Assembly (NCBI GenBank): GCA_035700025.1
Contig: DASSOY010000048.1
Location: 173,315 to 237,314, forward strand
DNA: 64,000 bases
Direction of reading: 5' to 3'
Source of the DNA: Bacillales bacterium
GTDB lineage: Bacteria > Bacillota > Bacilli > Bacillales > DASSOY01
Shown in pieces: positions 1 through 9,213 of this stretch (position 1 is the first letter of the stretch; every line of letters begins with the position of its first letter). The translations under genes and the position numbers were made by a program. The notes under the pieces are model-generated. The model was not told where the DNA came from, searched no databases, and saw only the letters and a list, made by a program, of their open reading frames with translations.

Positions 1-470
1 CGCATCCGACGACGAAGTTGTGCGTTCAAGCGATCGAAAAGGTGCTTCGTCCAGGGGATCGGATGATCGACGTCGGTACCGGATCAGGAGTTTTGAGCAT
101 CGCCGCCGCCAAACTCGGCGCGTCCGAAGTCGCGGCGTTTGATCTTGACGATGTCGCTGTAAAAAGCGCGCGCCTTAATGTAAAATTAAACAAGGTTCAA
201 TCCATCGTTTCAGTGAAACAAAACAATTTGCTCGACGGTGTTGTGCAGCAGGCGGACGTGATCACCGCCAATTTGCTCGCCGACATCATCTTACGTTTCC
301 CAGCCGATGCTGCGAAGACGACAAAACCGGGAGGTTATTTCATTGCTTCCGGCATCATCAAGGCGAAAGGCGCGGAAGTGGAAGAAGCGTTGCGCCAGCA
401 CGGCTTTGCGATTGTGGAGCGTTTGCAAAGCGAAGACTGGATCGCCTTGATTGCAAGAAACGGCGGGTGA
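1..470 (+). CDS. prmA: Ribosomal protein L11 methyltransferase PrmA (5' truncated)
   Basis: C-terminal part of the class I SAM-dependent enzyme that trimethylates ribosomal protein L11. The gene runs in from the left edge; the first whole codon is at position 3. It opens with the family's HPTT motif, followed by the SAM-binding motif [16 protein letters not shown], the acidic loop AFDLDD and the catalytic-site motif NLLADI. Only about 155 codons of a roughly 310-residue protein are present. The stop lies just before rsmE, as in other Bacillaceae where prmA-rsmE-mtaB is one operon. No oddities are visible in the remaining part. Confidence 0.95.
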   Translation, partial: HPTTKLCVQAIEKVLRPGDRMIDVGTGSGVLSIAAAKLGASEVAAFDLDDVAVKSARLNVKLNKVQSIVSVKQNNLLDGVVQQADVITANLLADIILRFPADAAKTTKPGGYFIASGIIKAKGAEVEEALRQHGFAIVERLQSEDWIALIARNGG

Positions 471-474
471 CGGG

Positions 475-1224
475 ATGCAGCGTTATTTTTTAGAGCATTC
501 GCTGGGCAGCGAACAGCTGGAAATCACCGGAGATGATGCGAAACATATCAGCCGGGTAATGAGAATGCGGCCGGGGGATGCGATCATTTGTTGCGGCAAC
601 GACGGACGATGCGCGAAATGCTCGCTGCAAGAAGTGACGAATGACCGCGTCGTCGCCGTTGTGGAACAAATGGTCGATGACACGAGCGAAATGCCGGTTC
701 GCGTGACGATCGCACAAGGACTCCCGAAAGCGGACAAGCTTGATCTCGTCGTCCAAAAAGCGACGGAACTTGGCGTACATCGCGTCATGCCTTTCCTTGC
801 AGAACGATCCGTCGTGAAGTGGGACGACAAGAAGAAAGCAAAAAGATCGGAGCGGTTGCGGAAAATCGCGAAAGAAGCGGCTGAACAATCGCACCGGTGC
901 CGCATCCCGGAAATTTTATATCCGCGCACTTTTGACGAATTGCTTACCGAGAGCGAGTCATACGATGTGAAACTCGTCGCATTCGAAGAAGAGGCGAAAG
1001 CCGGGGAACAGTCGAATTTCGCAGGCTTGGTCCAGTCAATCTCCCTCGGGCAGTCGCTGTTGGCGGTCGTTGGACCTGAAGGCGGCTTATCGACAGAGGA
1101 AGTCCGCTTGCTGCAGCAAAAAGGGTTTGTCTCCTGCGGCCTCGGCCCGCGAATTTTACGCACCGAAACCGTCGCGTTATATATGCTTTCGGCGATTTCT
1201 TACCATTTTGAGTTAATGAGGTGA
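475..1224 (+). CDS. rsmE: 16S rRNA m3U1498 methyltransferase RsmE
   Basis: SPOUT-type methyltransferase that makes N3-methyluridine at position 1498 of 16S rRNA. The 249-residue length is normal. It has an N-terminal PUA-like segment (MQRYFLEHSL onward) and the C-terminal trefoil-knot motifs VVGPEGGLSTEEV and LGPRILRTETVAL, which bind SAM. The ATG at 475 is chosen because it gives the family N terminus; an in-frame TTG at 451 would add eight unrelated residues inside prmA. The gene starts 4 bases after the prmA stop, and its own stop overlaps the ribosome binding site of mtaB, so the three genes are translationally linked. Confidence 0.95.
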   Translation: MQRYFLEHSLGSEQLEITGDDAKHISRVMRMRPGDAIICCGNDGRCAKCSLQEVTNDRVVAVVEQMVDDTSEMPVRVTIAQGLPKADKLDLVVQKATELGVHRVMPFLAERSVVKWDDKKKAKRSERLRKIAKEAAEQSHRCRIPEILYPRTFDELLTESESYDVKLVAFEEEAKAGEQSNFAGLVQSISLGQSLLAVVGPEGGLSTEEVRLLQQKGFVSCGLGPRILRTETVALYMLSAISYHFELMR

Positions 1225-1229
1225 ACATC

Positions 1230-2579
1230 ATGCCTACAGTGGCTTTTCACACTTTAGGTTGCAAGGTCAATCATTACGAGACTGAGGCGATTTGGAACGT
1301 GTTCAAGAAACACGGTTACGAACGAAAAGATTTTCATGAACGCTCCGAGGTGTACGTCATTAATACGTGCACCGTTACAAATACTGGCGATAAAAAAAGC
1401 CGTCAGACGATTCGCCGGGCGATCCGCAAAAATCCAGATGCGGTCATCTGTGTGACGGGTTGCTACGCGCAAACATCTTCAAAAGAAGTGATGGACATTC
1501 CGGGTGTCGACGTTGTTGTAGGCACTCAGGACCGCGAAAAAATGATCGCGTACATTGAACAGTTCAAAAAGGAACGTGAGCCGATCAACGGGGTCGGCAA
1601 CATCATGAAAACGCGGGTTTACGAAGAACTGGAAGTTCCGACGTTCACCGACCGGACGCGTGCGTCGCTGAAAATTCAAGAAGGCTGCAACAATTTTTGC
1701 ACGTTCTGCATCATTCCGTGGGCCCGAGGTTTGCTGCGTTCCCGGGAACCGCAAGCGGTAATGAAACAAGCGCAGCAGCTCGTGAATGCCGGCTATAAAG
1801 AAATTGTGCTTACGGGGATTCATACGGCCGGATACGGCGAGGACATGAAAGATTATAACTTTGCCCAGCTTTTGCGTGATCTTGAAGCGAAAGTCGAGGG
1901 TTTGAAACGCATTCGCATTTCTTCCATTGAAGCGAGCCAAGTGACCGACGAAGTCATCGATGTTTTAAACCATTCGGAGAAAATCGTGCGCCATTTGCAT
2001 ATTCCGCTGCAATCCGGTTCGAATACCGTTTTAAAACGGATGCGCCGCAAGTATACGGCTGAATTTTTTGCTGAAAAATTGGCTTTGCTGCGTCAAGCCT
2101 TACCGGACTTTGCCTTGACGTCTGACGTAATCGTCGGTTTCCCCGGGGAAACGGAAGAAGAGTTTCAGGAAACGGTTGATTTCATTACGGATAACCGATT
2201 TGCGGAATTGCACGTATTCCCGTATTCGATTCGTACAGGGACGCCTGCCGCTCGAATGAAAGACCAAGTTCCGGAAGACGTGAAGCACGAACGGGTGCGG
2301 AGATTGATCGATTTGTCGAATCAGTTGGCGAAGGAATACGCTTCGCGGTATGAAGGCGAAGTGCTTGAAGTCATTCCGGAAGAACCGTTCAAAAAAAATG
2401 CGTCCGACGGATTGTACGTCGGTTACAGCGACAATTATTTGCGCGTCAAGTTTCCGGCCTCCGCAGAGATGGTCGGCAGCATCGTGAAAGTGAAGATCAC
2501 GAAAGCCGGCTATCCGTATAATGAAGGAGAGTTTGTGCGCGTCATGGATGACGACGTTCGTCCTTCGATCGCGCAATAA
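1230..2579 (+). CDS. mtaB: tRNA ms2t6A37 methylthiotransferase MtaB
   Basis: Radical-SAM methylthiotransferase that adds a methylthio group to t6A37 of tRNAs reading ANN codons. The UPF0004 domain carries cluster cysteines C11, C47 and C78. The radical-SAM motif CxxxCxxC is at C153-C157-C160, and a C-terminal TRAM-type segment follows. The 449-residue length fits. The ATG at 1230 is chosen over the GTG at 1221 because AGGTGA at 1219-1224 is a well-placed ribosome binding site and the product then starts [20 protein letters not shown], which matches the family. It ends 28 bases before deoC. Confidence 0.96.
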   Translation: MPTVAFHTLGCKVNHYETEAIWNVFKKHGYERKDFHERSEVYVINTCTVTNTGDKKSRQTIRRAIRKNPDAVICVTGCYAQTSSKEVMDIPGVDVVVGTQDREKMIAYIEQFKKEREPINGVGNIMKTRVYEELEVPTFTDRTRASLKIQEGCNNFCTFCIIPWARGLLRSREPQAVMKQAQQLVNAGYKEIVLTGIHTAGYGEDMKDYNFAQLLRDLEAKVEGLKRIRISSIEASQVTDEVIDVLNHSEKIVRHLHIPLQSGSNTVLKRMRRKYTAEFFAEKLALLRQALPDFALTSDVIVGFPGETEEEFQETVDFITDNRFAELHVFPYSIRTGTPAARMKDQVPEDVKHERVRRLIDLSNQLAKEYASRYEGEVLEVIPEEPFKKNASDGLYVGYSDNYLRVKFPASAEMVGSIVKVKITKAGYPYNEGEFVRVMDDDVRPSIAQ

Positions 2580-2607
2580 CCGAAGAGAAGAAAGGAAAGC
2601 AGCATTC

Positions 2608-3264
2608 ATGACACAACGATTAGCTCCATTGATTGATCATACGGCATTAAAACCGGAGACGACGAAACAACAAATTGAAACGTTATGCAAGGAAGCTGCC
2701 GCATACGGTTTTGCCTCTGTATGCGTAAATCCGACATGGGTGAAGGCCGCTTCGGCATTGCTGAAAGATTCAGAAGTAAAAGTTTGTACCGTCATCGGTT
2801 TTCCGCTCGGGGCTTCGACGACGCATACGAAGGTGTTTGAGACCCGAGAAGCGATCCGTGACGGAGCGACCGAAGTGGACATGGTCATCAACATCGGCGC
2901 TCTGAAAAGCGGGGACGACACACTCGTTGAACAGGACATTCGCGGCGTTGTCGAAGCTGCCGGCGACGCGGCGATCACGAAAGTGATCATTGAGACGGCG
3001 CTGTTGTCGAGAGAAGAAAAGGTGCGCGCGTGCCGGCTGGCAGTGCGCGCTGGCGCTGAATTCGTCAAAACGTCGACGGGCTTTGCCGGAGGCGGAGCGA
3101 CTGTTGAGGACGTCGCATTGATGAGGGAGACGGTCGGTGCCGATGTGGGCGTAAAGGCGTCGGGCGGGGTACGCGACCGCCGGACGGCAGAGGCGATGGT
3201 CCGTGCCGGGGCAACGCGGATCGGTGCCAGCGCCGGCGTGGCGATTGTCAGCGGCGAGTGTTGA
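2608..3264 (+). CDS. deoC: Deoxyribose-phosphate aldolase DeoC
   Basis: Class I aldolase cleaving 2-deoxyribose 5-phosphate to glyceraldehyde 3-phosphate and acetaldehyde in deoxynucleoside catabolism. D91, K154 (EFVKTSTGF) and K183 (GVKASGG) correspond to the catalytic Asp, Schiff-base Lys and second Lys of the E. coli enzyme. The 218-residue length is typical. The ATG at 2608 follows an AAAGGAAAG ribosome binding site; longer in-frame starts lie inside mtaB. It follows mtaB closely, so it is probably co-transcribed. Its last 17 bases overlap the end of the opposite-strand transporter gene, leaving no room for a terminator between them. Confidence 0.95.
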   Translation: MTQRLAPLIDHTALKPETTKQQIETLCKEAAAYGFASVCVNPTWVKAASALLKDSEVKVCTVIGFPLGASTTHTKVFETREAIRDGATEVDMVINIGALKSGDDTLVEQDIRGVVEAAGDAAITKVIIETALLSREEKVRACRLAVRAGAEFVKTSTGFAGGGATVEDVALMRETVGADVGVKASGGVRDRRTAEAMVRAGATRIGASAGVAIVSGEC

Positions 3265-4180
3265 AAGATTCGAGCCGTGACGCGAGCGGCCCGGCAAACG
3301 GGAGTATCGCGAGGGAACAAACGCTGTTGAACAGCACGCTGGCGTGTGCGAGCTGGGTTCCCGGTACGCTCGTGAACCATGCGGCCCATGTGCCTAACAA
3401 TGGGACGAAAGGGAGAAAAACAACGACACCGGCTGCATTGATCGCGATATGGGTGTAAGCGGCGAGTTTGGCCGCTTTGTTAGCCCTGATGGCGGCGATC
3501 CATGCGGTGACACAAGTGCCGATGTTAGCGCCGAGCATAAATGCGATTCCGGCATTAAGGGTCAATTGGCCTTCGTTGATGAACGTCATCGCAATGCCGG
3601 TAGCAGCGGTGCTGGATTGAATGATCGCGGTAAAGAACGCGCCGACGGCTGCGCTTGTGATCACGTCGTGATTCGTCATGATCAACAGGCGATGGATCGT
3701 TTTCAATTGTGCCAGCGGGCCGGCCAATTCTCCGAGACTGCTCATCGCCGTAAAGACGGCACCAAGGCCGAAAAGGACGCAGCCAGTGGAGAAAAGTCGT
3801 TGCCGGCGCGAGAAAAGAAGTGCGGCGCCGCAAATGAGTAACGGTATGACGGCATCGGTGACGTGAAATGTAAACAACTCTAAGGTGAACGTCGTGCCGA
3901 TGTTCGTGCCGAGAACGATACCGATCGTTTGCTTGTAGCGGATCATTCCCGCGGCAAGCAAACCGACGGTAAGAACCATGACGGCCGAACTGCTCTGAAC
4001 GACTGCCGTGGCTGCCACCCCGACGAGAAAACTCTTCCAGGGCGTGTTGGTCATTTTTAACAGTGCCGTTCGCATATGTTTTTCAGAAATGGATTGCAAC
4101 CCGATTCTCATCACGGTCATGCCGAACAAAAAGACACTTATGAGAACGGCGAATAAACTGAGCCATTGATTCACCTGCAT
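3248..4180 (-). CDS. yqeW: Na+/phosphate cotransporter family membrane protein (YqeW-like)
   Basis: Polytopic membrane protein of the NaPi-IIa/YqeW family, inferred to move phosphate with sodium. It carries the family's two repeated QSS motifs ([10 protein letters not shown] near residue 60 and [10 protein letters not shown] near residue 190), each followed by a GTNIGT/GANIGT segment; these inverted repeats line the transport path. It has about eight to nine hydrophobic helices, and the 310-residue length is typical of the short bacterial form without a PhoU domain. The start is uncertain: ATG at 4180 or GTG at 4174. The latter is better spaced from TAGGTGA. The neighbourhood (after mtaB, before rpsU) matches B. 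subtilis yqeW. Confidence 0.88.
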   Translation of the reverse strand: MQVNQWLSLFAVLISVFLFGMTVMRIGLQSISEKHMRTALLKMTNTPWKSFLVGVAATAVVQSSSAVMVLTVGLLAAGMIRYKQTIGIVLGTNIGTTFTLELFTFHVTDAVIPLLICGAALLFSRRQRLFSTGCVLFGLGAVFTAMSSLGELAGPLAQLKTIHRLLIMTNHDVITSAAVGAFFTAIIQSSTAATGIAMTFINEGQLTLNAGIAFMLGANIGTCVTAWIAAIRANKAAKLAAYTHIAINAAGVVVFLPFVPLLGTWAAWFTSVPGTQLAHASVLFNSVCSLAILPFAGPLASRLESFNTRR

Positions 4181-4216
4181 CACCTATTGTCATTCTATGG
4201 ACGAGGATGCACAAGC

Positions 4217-5149
4217 ATGATTGCTTTGTTTGCGTCGAAAGGAATGCATGACTTGGAAACACATATTCGCAGATTATCCGTTAATGATTACGAAGCGTTG
4301 CAGCAGTTGCAATCAGGCATTGCCGATGATTATGTTTTAAGAATTTTCCGGGAATCCGTTCGGCGAGAAGCGACTTACGGCGTTTTTTCTGCAGGACGAT
4401 TGCTCGCGATGGCTGCCTATTCGTTGTATGCTGGTCGTTATGCCGTCCTCGGCCGGGTTCGAACGGACGCGCGCTATCGCGGCCATGGATTGGCGACGAA
4501 ACTGCTTTCATTGATCTGCGGCGAAATCGAACGGCAAGAAACAGCGGATTGGATCGGGCTTTCTACGGAATGGTCAAACGGCGCGATGCGTCATGTTGCC
4601 GAAAAACTTAAGCTGGATTGTTTGTCGGTGTATGAATCTTGTGTGCTTGCCTTTGAGCGGCTGTCGGAATGGCGCACGCAGCTTCCGTTTCCGGAAGATT
4701 CCTGGGAGCCGGTGGAAGACGTCTCCGAAAAACGCGAACGGCTGATTTCGGCCGTGCAGACGATGGATCGTCCTCTAACGGTGTTTCCGTATGCGTGTTA
4801 TTACCCTCTTCCTTTCGAAGCGGACTTGTTCAGCGCCGATTATGTCGCAAACGGACGGATGTATGAATCCGGCGGCCAGTTTTTCCTTCTCATGAATGAC
4901 ACAAAAGGGAAAGATTATTTGCATTTGAAAATTTTTGATACGTCCGTGATCGACGATCCGGGTTTGTGGCACACGGCAGCCAGGGAAGCGGAGAAGGCCG
5001 GCCGTGACCTTTGGGTCGACTTGCCGCCCGACGCGGTTGCTTCGCGCGATTGGCTGCGTTCTTTTCATTGCACGAGATGGACGTGTTACGGGCGAAAGAC
5101 TTTGCCTTCGGTTGACCGGAGTCACCGCGTATATTATAATGGCAAGTGA
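4217..5149 (+). CDS. GNAT family N-acetyltransferase
   Basis: The first 150 residues or so form a GCN5-related acetyltransferase fold, with the acetyl-CoA pyrophosphate loop [12 protein letters not shown] preceded by the beta-4 segment VLGRVRTDA. The remaining 150 residues contain no motif I recognise. The substrate is unknown. The start is uncertain: ATG at 4217 has GAGGATG eight bases upstream, but TTG at 4253 sits behind AAAGGA and would give a protein starting directly at the acetyltransferase domain. It is divergent from the phosphate transporter gene. The promoter of rpsU lies inside its last 40 bases. Confidence 0.8.
   Translation: MIALFASKGMHDLETHIRRLSVNDYEALQQLQSGIADDYVLRIFRESVRREATYGVFSAGRLLAMAAYSLYAGRYAVLGRVRTDARYRGHGLATKLLSLICGEIERQETADWIGLSTEWSNGAMRHVAEKLKLDCLSVYESCVLAFERLSEWRTQLPFPEDSWEPVEDVSEKRERLISAVQTMDRPLTVFPYACYYPLPFEADLFSADYVANGRMYESGGQFFLLMNDTKGKDYLHLKIFDTSVIDDPGLWHTAAREAEKAGRDLWVDLPPDAVASRDWLRSFHCTRWTCYGRKTLPSVDRSHRVYYNGK
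5112..5140 (+). promoter_or_regulatory. Sigma-A promoter for rpsU, inside the GNAT gene
   Basis: TTGACC at 5112, a 17-base spacer and TATAAT at 5135 give a near-consensus sigma-A promoter. It lies within the coding sequence of the preceding acetyltransferase gene, whose stop is at 5147. Transcription would start about 5147 and run into rpsU after a leader of about 90 bases. Confidence 0.75.
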
Positions 5150-5235
5150 TCGTCTCCATTTACCTTACAGAATCAGTAAATTCGCCCCGCGAATCGGGAC
5201 GAACTTGCTTCAAGTTTGCGGAGGGAGGGAAATTC

Positions 5236-5415
5236 ATGGCTGATACAAGAGTTCGCAAAAATGAATCCATTGATGATGCTTTGCGCCGCTTCAAGCGTTC
5301 TGTTTCGAAAGACGGTACGTTGAAGGAGTTGAAGAAGCGCAGACATTATGAAAAACCAAGCGTGCGCCGAAAAAAGAAATCCGAGGCTGCCCGGAAGAAA
5401 AATCGCAAGTTTTAG
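5236..5415 (+). CDS. rpsU: 30S ribosomal protein S21
   Basis: Small basic ribosomal protein of 59 residues. The core is [21 protein letters not shown], followed by the conserved tail [22 protein letters not shown]. The ATG at 5236 follows a strong GGAGGGA ribosome binding site; the frame is open upstream but gives no family residues. It is 15 bases from yqeY, a pairing conserved throughout Bacillaceae. Confidence 0.97.
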   Translation: MADTRVRKNESIDDALRRFKRSVSKDGTLKELKKRRHYEKPSVRRKKKSEAARKKNRKF

Positions 5416-5430
5416 AAAGGAAGTACTCCG

Positions 5431-5877
5431 ATGAGCTTGAAAGATCGACTCACTGAAGATTTGAAACAAGCGATGAAGGCGAAAGAAAAGAAGAAATTGT
5501 CCACGCTTCGGATGATTCGGTCCTCGTTGCAAAACGAGCAAATCAAACTCGGTAGAGCGCTTTCAGAAGATGAGGAAATTACGGTGTTGAGCCGCGAATT
5601 GAAACAGCGCAAAGACTCCCTCCAAGAGTACGAAAAAGCCGGACGCGAGGATCTCGCGGAAGGCGAGCGTGCTGATATCGCGGTAATCCAAGCCTACTTG
5701 CCCGAACCTTTGTCTGAAGAAGATCTTGAACGGATCGTAGACGAAGCGATTGCCGAAACCGGCGCGGAAGAAAAAGGCGACATGGGCAAGGTGATGTCCG
5801 TCGTCATGCCTCGCGTCAAAGGGAAAGCGGACGGTTCGCATGTGAATCGCTTGGTCCAGCAAAAGTTATCGAAATAA
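5431..5877 (+). CDS. yqeY: GatB/YqeY domain protein
   Basis: Helical protein of 148 residues related to the C-terminal tRNA-interacting domain of the amidotransferase subunit GatB. The motif EYEKAGREDLAEGERADI and the C-terminal GDMGKVMSVVMPRVKGKADG are diagnostic. The precise role is not established; family knowledge suggests tRNA or RNA binding. It is expressed with rpsU, 15 bases upstream, and closed by a strong terminator. Confidence 0.95.
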   Translation: MSLKDRLTEDLKQAMKAKEKKKLSTLRMIRSSLQNEQIKLGRALSEDEEITVLSRELKQRKDSLQEYEKAGREDLAEGERADIAVIQAYLPEPLSEEDLERIVDEAIAETGAEEKGDMGKVMSVVMPRVKGKADGSHVNRLVQQKLSK

Positions 5878-5901
5878 AGCACGTCTCGTTTCGGGACGTT
5901 C

Positions 5902-5942
5902 AAAGTGCGGAGAAACCATTGACTTTCTCCGCACTTTTCTTG
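5902..5942 (+). terminator. Terminator of rpsU-yqeY
   Basis: A perfect 14-bp stem (5902-5915 with 5924-5937) with an 8-base loop, ending in a T-rich stretch, 25 bases after the yqeY stop. Confidence 0.9.
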
Positions 5943-5997
5943 TTCGAAAAAGCTTCGCATGCACCTTCAAAAATGCCGAAGCGCTTTCGACAGCATG

Positions 5998-6024
5998 AAC
6001 ATCCTTGCTCGGGATGTTTTTTTA
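5998..6024 (+). terminator. Second hairpin with T-run before floA
   Basis: AACATCC at 5998-6004 pairs with GGGATGTT at 6011-6018 and is followed by a run of seven further T residues. It lies just upstream of the sigma-W promoter, so it may be a back-up terminator that keeps rpsU-yqeY readthrough out of floA. Confidence 0.65.
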
Positions 6025-6030
6025 GTCCAT

Positions 6031-6056
6031 TGAAACTTTTTTCCTTTCTGCTCGTA
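6031..6056 (+). promoter_or_regulatory. Sigma-W (ECF) promoter of floA
   Basis: TGAAAC at 6031-6036, exactly 16 bases, then CGTA at 6053-6056. This is the textbook sigma-W consensus spacing. B. subtilis yqeZ-yqfA-yqfB is a known sigma-W operon, so the match is supported by both sequence and family context. No good sigma-A promoter was seen in this gap. Confidence 0.85.
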
Positions 6057-6100
6057 TGTTATTACAAGATTCACAATTCATTCAATTAGGGGGTAAACCG

Positions 6101-7090
6101 ATGGGTCTGGACATGGGAACCATCTATTTATTGATTGTCGTCGCCATCGTCATAATCATTTTAAGCATTTTGTTTTCGTTCGTGCCGGTGATGCTTTGGA
6201 TTTCCGCTTTAGCTGCCGGTGTGCACATTTCGATTTTTACATTGATCGGTATGCGTTTGCGAAGGGTCGTCCCGAAGAAAGTCATTAATCCATTGATCAA
6301 AGCGGTGAAAGCCGGCCTTGATTTAAAAATCAACCAGTTGGAAAGTCATTACTTGGCCGGCGGTGATGTCGACCATGTCGTTAATGCGTTAATTGCCGCA
6401 CATCGGGCGAATATCGAGATTAATTTTGCCCGGGCTGCAGCGATTGATTTAGCCGGCCGCAACGTGTTGCAGGCTGTCCAGATGAGCGTGAATCCGAAGG
6501 TAATCGAAACTCCATTTATTTCCGGCGTGGCTGGAAATGGAATTGAAGTGAAAGCGAAGGCGAGAATCACCGTAAGGGCGAACATCGACCGCCTTGTCGG
6601 CGGTGCAGGCGAAGAAACGGTCATTGCTCGAGTCGGTGAAGGGATCGTATCGACGATCGGCAGTTCTGACACGCACAGCAAAGTGTTGGAAAGTCCGGAA
6701 TTGATCTCACAGACGGTGCTGAAAAAAGGACTCGATGCCGGAACGGCGTTCGAGATTCTATCGATTGATATCGGTGATGTCGATATTGGAAAAAACATCG
6801 GCGCCGGATTGCAGACGGAACAGGCGGAAGCCGACAAAAATATCGCACAAGCGCAGGCAGAGAAACGTCGAGCGATGGCCGTTGCCCAAGAGCAGGAAAT
6901 GCGAGCGAAAGTGCAGGAAATGCACGCGAAAGTCGTGGAAGCCGAAGCACAAGTGCCGCTTGCGATGGCGGAGGCGTTGAGAAAAGGCAACATGGGTGTA
7001 ATGGATTATATGAATTACAATAACATTAAAGCGGATACGGATATGCGCTCCGCGATAGGGAAACCGTCCGACGAAGGTGATACGAAGTAA
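6101..7090 (+). CDS. floA: Flotillin-like protein FloA
   Basis: Membrane-microdomain scaffold of 329 residues. An N-terminal hydrophobic hairpin (about residues 5-55) anchors it on the cytoplasmic side. Then comes an SPFH/PHB-like domain, and a C-terminal Ala/Glu-rich coiled coil from about residue 235 (for example [20 protein letters not shown]) for oligomerisation. The ATG at 6101 follows AGGGGG at 6088-6093. In B. subtilis the sigma-W operon begins with an NfeD-type protease gene (yqeZ); here that partner is missing, and an NfeD protein is encoded 30 kb away at 36911. Confidence 0.96.
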   Translation: MGLDMGTIYLLIVVAIVIIILSILFSFVPVMLWISALAAGVHISIFTLIGMRLRRVVPKKVINPLIKAVKAGLDLKINQLESHYLAGGDVDHVVNALIAAHRANIEINFARAAAIDLAGRNVLQAVQMSVNPKVIETPFISGVAGNGIEVKAKARITVRANIDRLVGGAGEETVIARVGEGIVSTIGSSDTHSKVLESPELISQTVLKKGLDAGTAFEILSIDIGDVDIGKNIGAGLQTEQAEADKNIAQAQAEKRRAMAVAQEQEMRAKVQEMHAKVVEAEAQVPLAMAEALRKGNMGVMDYMNYNNIKADTDMRSAIGKPSDEGDTK

Positions 7091-7108
7091 GAAGAAGGAG
7101 GGGATCGC

Positions 7109-7528
7109 ATGCCCGAATTCACATGGATCATCGTGCTGGTTATTATCGGTCTTGTCGCCTCTTATGCAAAGAATTTGATTTCGGCCGAGACCAAGAGGGA
7201 ATTTTCGCCGACGCCGGTTTCGCCGGAAGGCGCGCGCGAGCGTTTGGGGGAAGAGAAACCGCAGCTTGACCAAACGGAGATTCTCGTCAGCAATGATTTC
7301 TCGGAGCCGGGGAAGGAAGCTGGAGATCGCAGGATCGAAAGCGAGGAGCATTCGACTATACGTTCGCAAGAGAAAATCCGGCCGCATGAAACGACGGATT
7401 ACCGTCATTTATCGAAGCGGCAACTTCGTGACGGGTTCATTATAGGGGAATTGTTGAACGAAAAACCGAGAGCTAAGGAACCGCACCCAGCGATTATCCG
7501 TTATACGAACGAACAACGGCGAGGTTGA
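7109..7528 (+). CDS. Small membrane-anchored protein of the floA operon
   Basis: A protein of 139 residues with one N-terminal transmembrane helix (about residues 5-21) and a long hydrophilic tail rich in Glu and Arg. The position matches yqfB of B. subtilis, but that protein is shorter and I see no shared motif. The ATG at 7109 has AAGGAGGGGATCGC in front of it, an excellent ribosome binding site, 19 bases after floA, so the two are co-transcribed and sigma-W control is likely. The function is unknown. A terminator follows. Confidence 0.75.
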   Translation: MPEFTWIIVLVIIGLVASYAKNLISAETKREFSPTPVSPEGARERLGEEKPQLDQTEILVSNDFSEPGKEAGDRRIESEEHSTIRSQEKIRPHETTDYRHLSKRQLRDGFIIGELLNEKPRAKEPHPAIIRYTNEQRRG

Positions 7529-7554
7529 CGGACATAAACTTGCCAACTTGTGAA

Positions 7555-7606
7555 CTGCATGCCGATTGTTGGAGATGAACCGACAATTGCAGGCAGTTTT
7601 TTTTTA
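7555..7606 (+). terminator. Terminator of floA operon
   Basis: An imperfect stem pairs the CTGCATGC region at 7555 with its partner ending in AGGCAG near 7596. It is followed by nine T residues. Confidence 0.75.
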
Positions 7607-7718
7607 TGTAAATTATTGCTTTCCCCGTGTTCCTCGTTCTGCCAACTTTTCTTTTTACCAAGTGATAGCCGAGCCATGTCGTTCATAAAGATGAAAAAGA
7701 GGGGGGTTCGAATCGATC

Positions 7719-8000
7719 ATGGGTAAATGGAGGAATAAACTGAACCAATGGCTTGTCAACAATGTTGAACTTCCCGCAGACGTTGTCATGGATTTGCCGA
7801 GGATTACGATGATCGGACAACTCCACATTTACATAGAAAACCATAAAGGTGTACTCGCTTTTTCCCATAAAGAACTGCGGTTAATGCTCAACCAAGGACA
7901 ACTGCTGATTAAAGGGAAAGGATTCGTGTTAAAAGCGATATTACCCGAGGAAATTTTGCTGGAAGGAACGATTGACGAAGTGAAGTTTTTGAATGTTTGA
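7719..8000 (+). CDS. yqfC: Sporulation protein YqfC
   Basis: YabP/YqfC family protein of 93 residues. It shows the typical opening with a VELPADVVMDLPRITMIG segment and the motif LMLNQGQLLIKGKGF. In B. subtilis it is expressed in the mother cell under sigma-E and is paired with YqfD. The start is ATG at 7719 behind AGAGGGGGG; spacing is a little long. It is 15 bases from yqfD. The exact biochemical role is not known. Confidence 0.93.
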   Translation: MGKWRNKLNQWLVNNVELPADVVMDLPRITMIGQLHIYIENHKGVLAFSHKELRLMLNQGQLLIKGKGFVLKAILPEEILLEGTIDEVKFLNV

Positions 8001-8015
8001 GGGGGGAAGCATACG

Positions 8016-9212
8016 TTGGACAAACATTGGATGGACAAGGCTTTCGGTCAAGTGCGCATCATCGTTCGCGGCCGGCGGACAGAGCAGTTTATGAATCGCT
8101 GTCTTGAACACAACATTACCCTTTCCAATATTGTGAGTCGAGATGCGTCCACGATCGAATGCACGCTGCCTGCTGGCCAAATCAAGGAGATTCGCCCGCT
8201 GCTCAAACATAGCGATTGCCGGTTTCATATTGTGGAACGGCGCGGGATTCCATTTTTTATAAGAAGATTGTCTTTCAAAAAGGGCTTTGTCGTCGGCATG
8301 ATTGTTTTTGCTGCTGTTTTGTTCGTGTTGTCAAACATGTTATGGCGCGTGGAGATTCAAGGAGCTGATCCGCAAACGGAACAAGAGATTTCCGAAGTGC
8401 TGCAAAAGCTCGGTGTACAACCGGGAAAATTTATATTTTCACTGCCGCCGGAGGAAGACATTCAGCAAGAAATTGCTGCGAGCGTTGAAAAAGTGTCATG
8501 GGTCAGCTTGAAAATAAAAGGAACGACGTATCAATTCGACGTTGTTGAGAAGGAACTCCCGAAGAAAGAAAAAGCGTTGACACCGAGAAATCTTGTTGCT
8601 GAAAAAGAAGCGATTATTCACGACATTTACGCAGAAAAGGGGAAGCCTGTCGTCGAACCCGAAGATTATGTTCAAAAAGGGGACGTGCTCATTTCCGGCG
8701 TCATCGGCGGAGAGGAAAGGAATAAACGGGTGGCGGCGAAGGGGAAAGTATGGGGGGAAACATGGTACGAATCTAAGGTGACCCTCCCGCTAACGACCGA
8801 GTTGAAAACACACACGGGCAACAGCTATGTGAAGCGGTCGTTGGAATTATTTGGATTTCGTCTCCCGTATTGGGGGTTTGCCGGTCCGGATTTCAGGCAT
8901 TACGACACACGTACAAAAACGACGCCATTGAAATTTTTGCAATGGGAACTTCCCATACGATTCGTGAAGGAAACGTTATATGAAACAAAACGAACGAAAC
9001 GTACGTATTCTAAGAAACAAGCCGTCGCTAAAGCGAGGAGCGTCGGGAAACACGACGTGCTGCAAAAGATCGGTCCCGGCGGTAAGATTCTCTCGGAAAA
9101 GGTTTTGCGCGAAACGGTCGAGAATGGTAAAGTAAAGGTATTCCTGTACTATACAGTCATTGAAAACATTGCAACAGAACAACCTTTGATCGACAATAAG
9201 GAGACTGAGTAG
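8016..9212 (+). CDS. yqfD: Sporulation protein YqfD
   Basis: Membrane protein of about 398 residues, conserved in spore formers. It has an N-terminal cytoplasmic part, a single strong transmembrane segment (about residues 90-108), and a large outer domain with a POTRA-like start (VEIQGADPQTEQEISEVLQ). TTG at 8016 is used because GAGGGGGGAAG lies at a good distance; ATG at 8031 is the alternative. It is cotranscribed with yqfC and phoH. Confidence 0.92.
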   Translation: MDKHWMDKAFGQVRIIVRGRRTEQFMNRCLEHNITLSNIVSRDASTIECTLPAGQIKEIRPLLKHSDCRFHIVERRGIPFFIRRLSFKKGFVVGMIVFAAVLFVLSNMLWRVEIQGADPQTEQEISEVLQKLGVQPGKFIFSLPPEEDIQQEIAASVEKVSWVSLKIKGTTYQFDVVEKELPKKEKALTPRNLVAEKEAIIHDIYAEKGKPVVEPEDYVQKGDVLISGVIGGEERNKRVAAKGKVWGETWYESKVTLPLTTELKTHTGNSYVKRSLELFGFRLPYWGFAGPDFRHYDTRTKTTPLKFLQWELPIRFVKETLYETKRTKRTYSKKQAVAKARSVGKHDVLQKIGPGGKILSEKVLRETVENGKVKVFLYYTVIENIATEQPLIDNKETE

Positions 9213-9213
9213 A

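Noticed and set aside
483..1163. Long minus-strand open frame opposite rsmE
   Set aside because: No ribosome binding site and a composition typical of the antisense of a coding gene; rsmE on the plus strand is certain.
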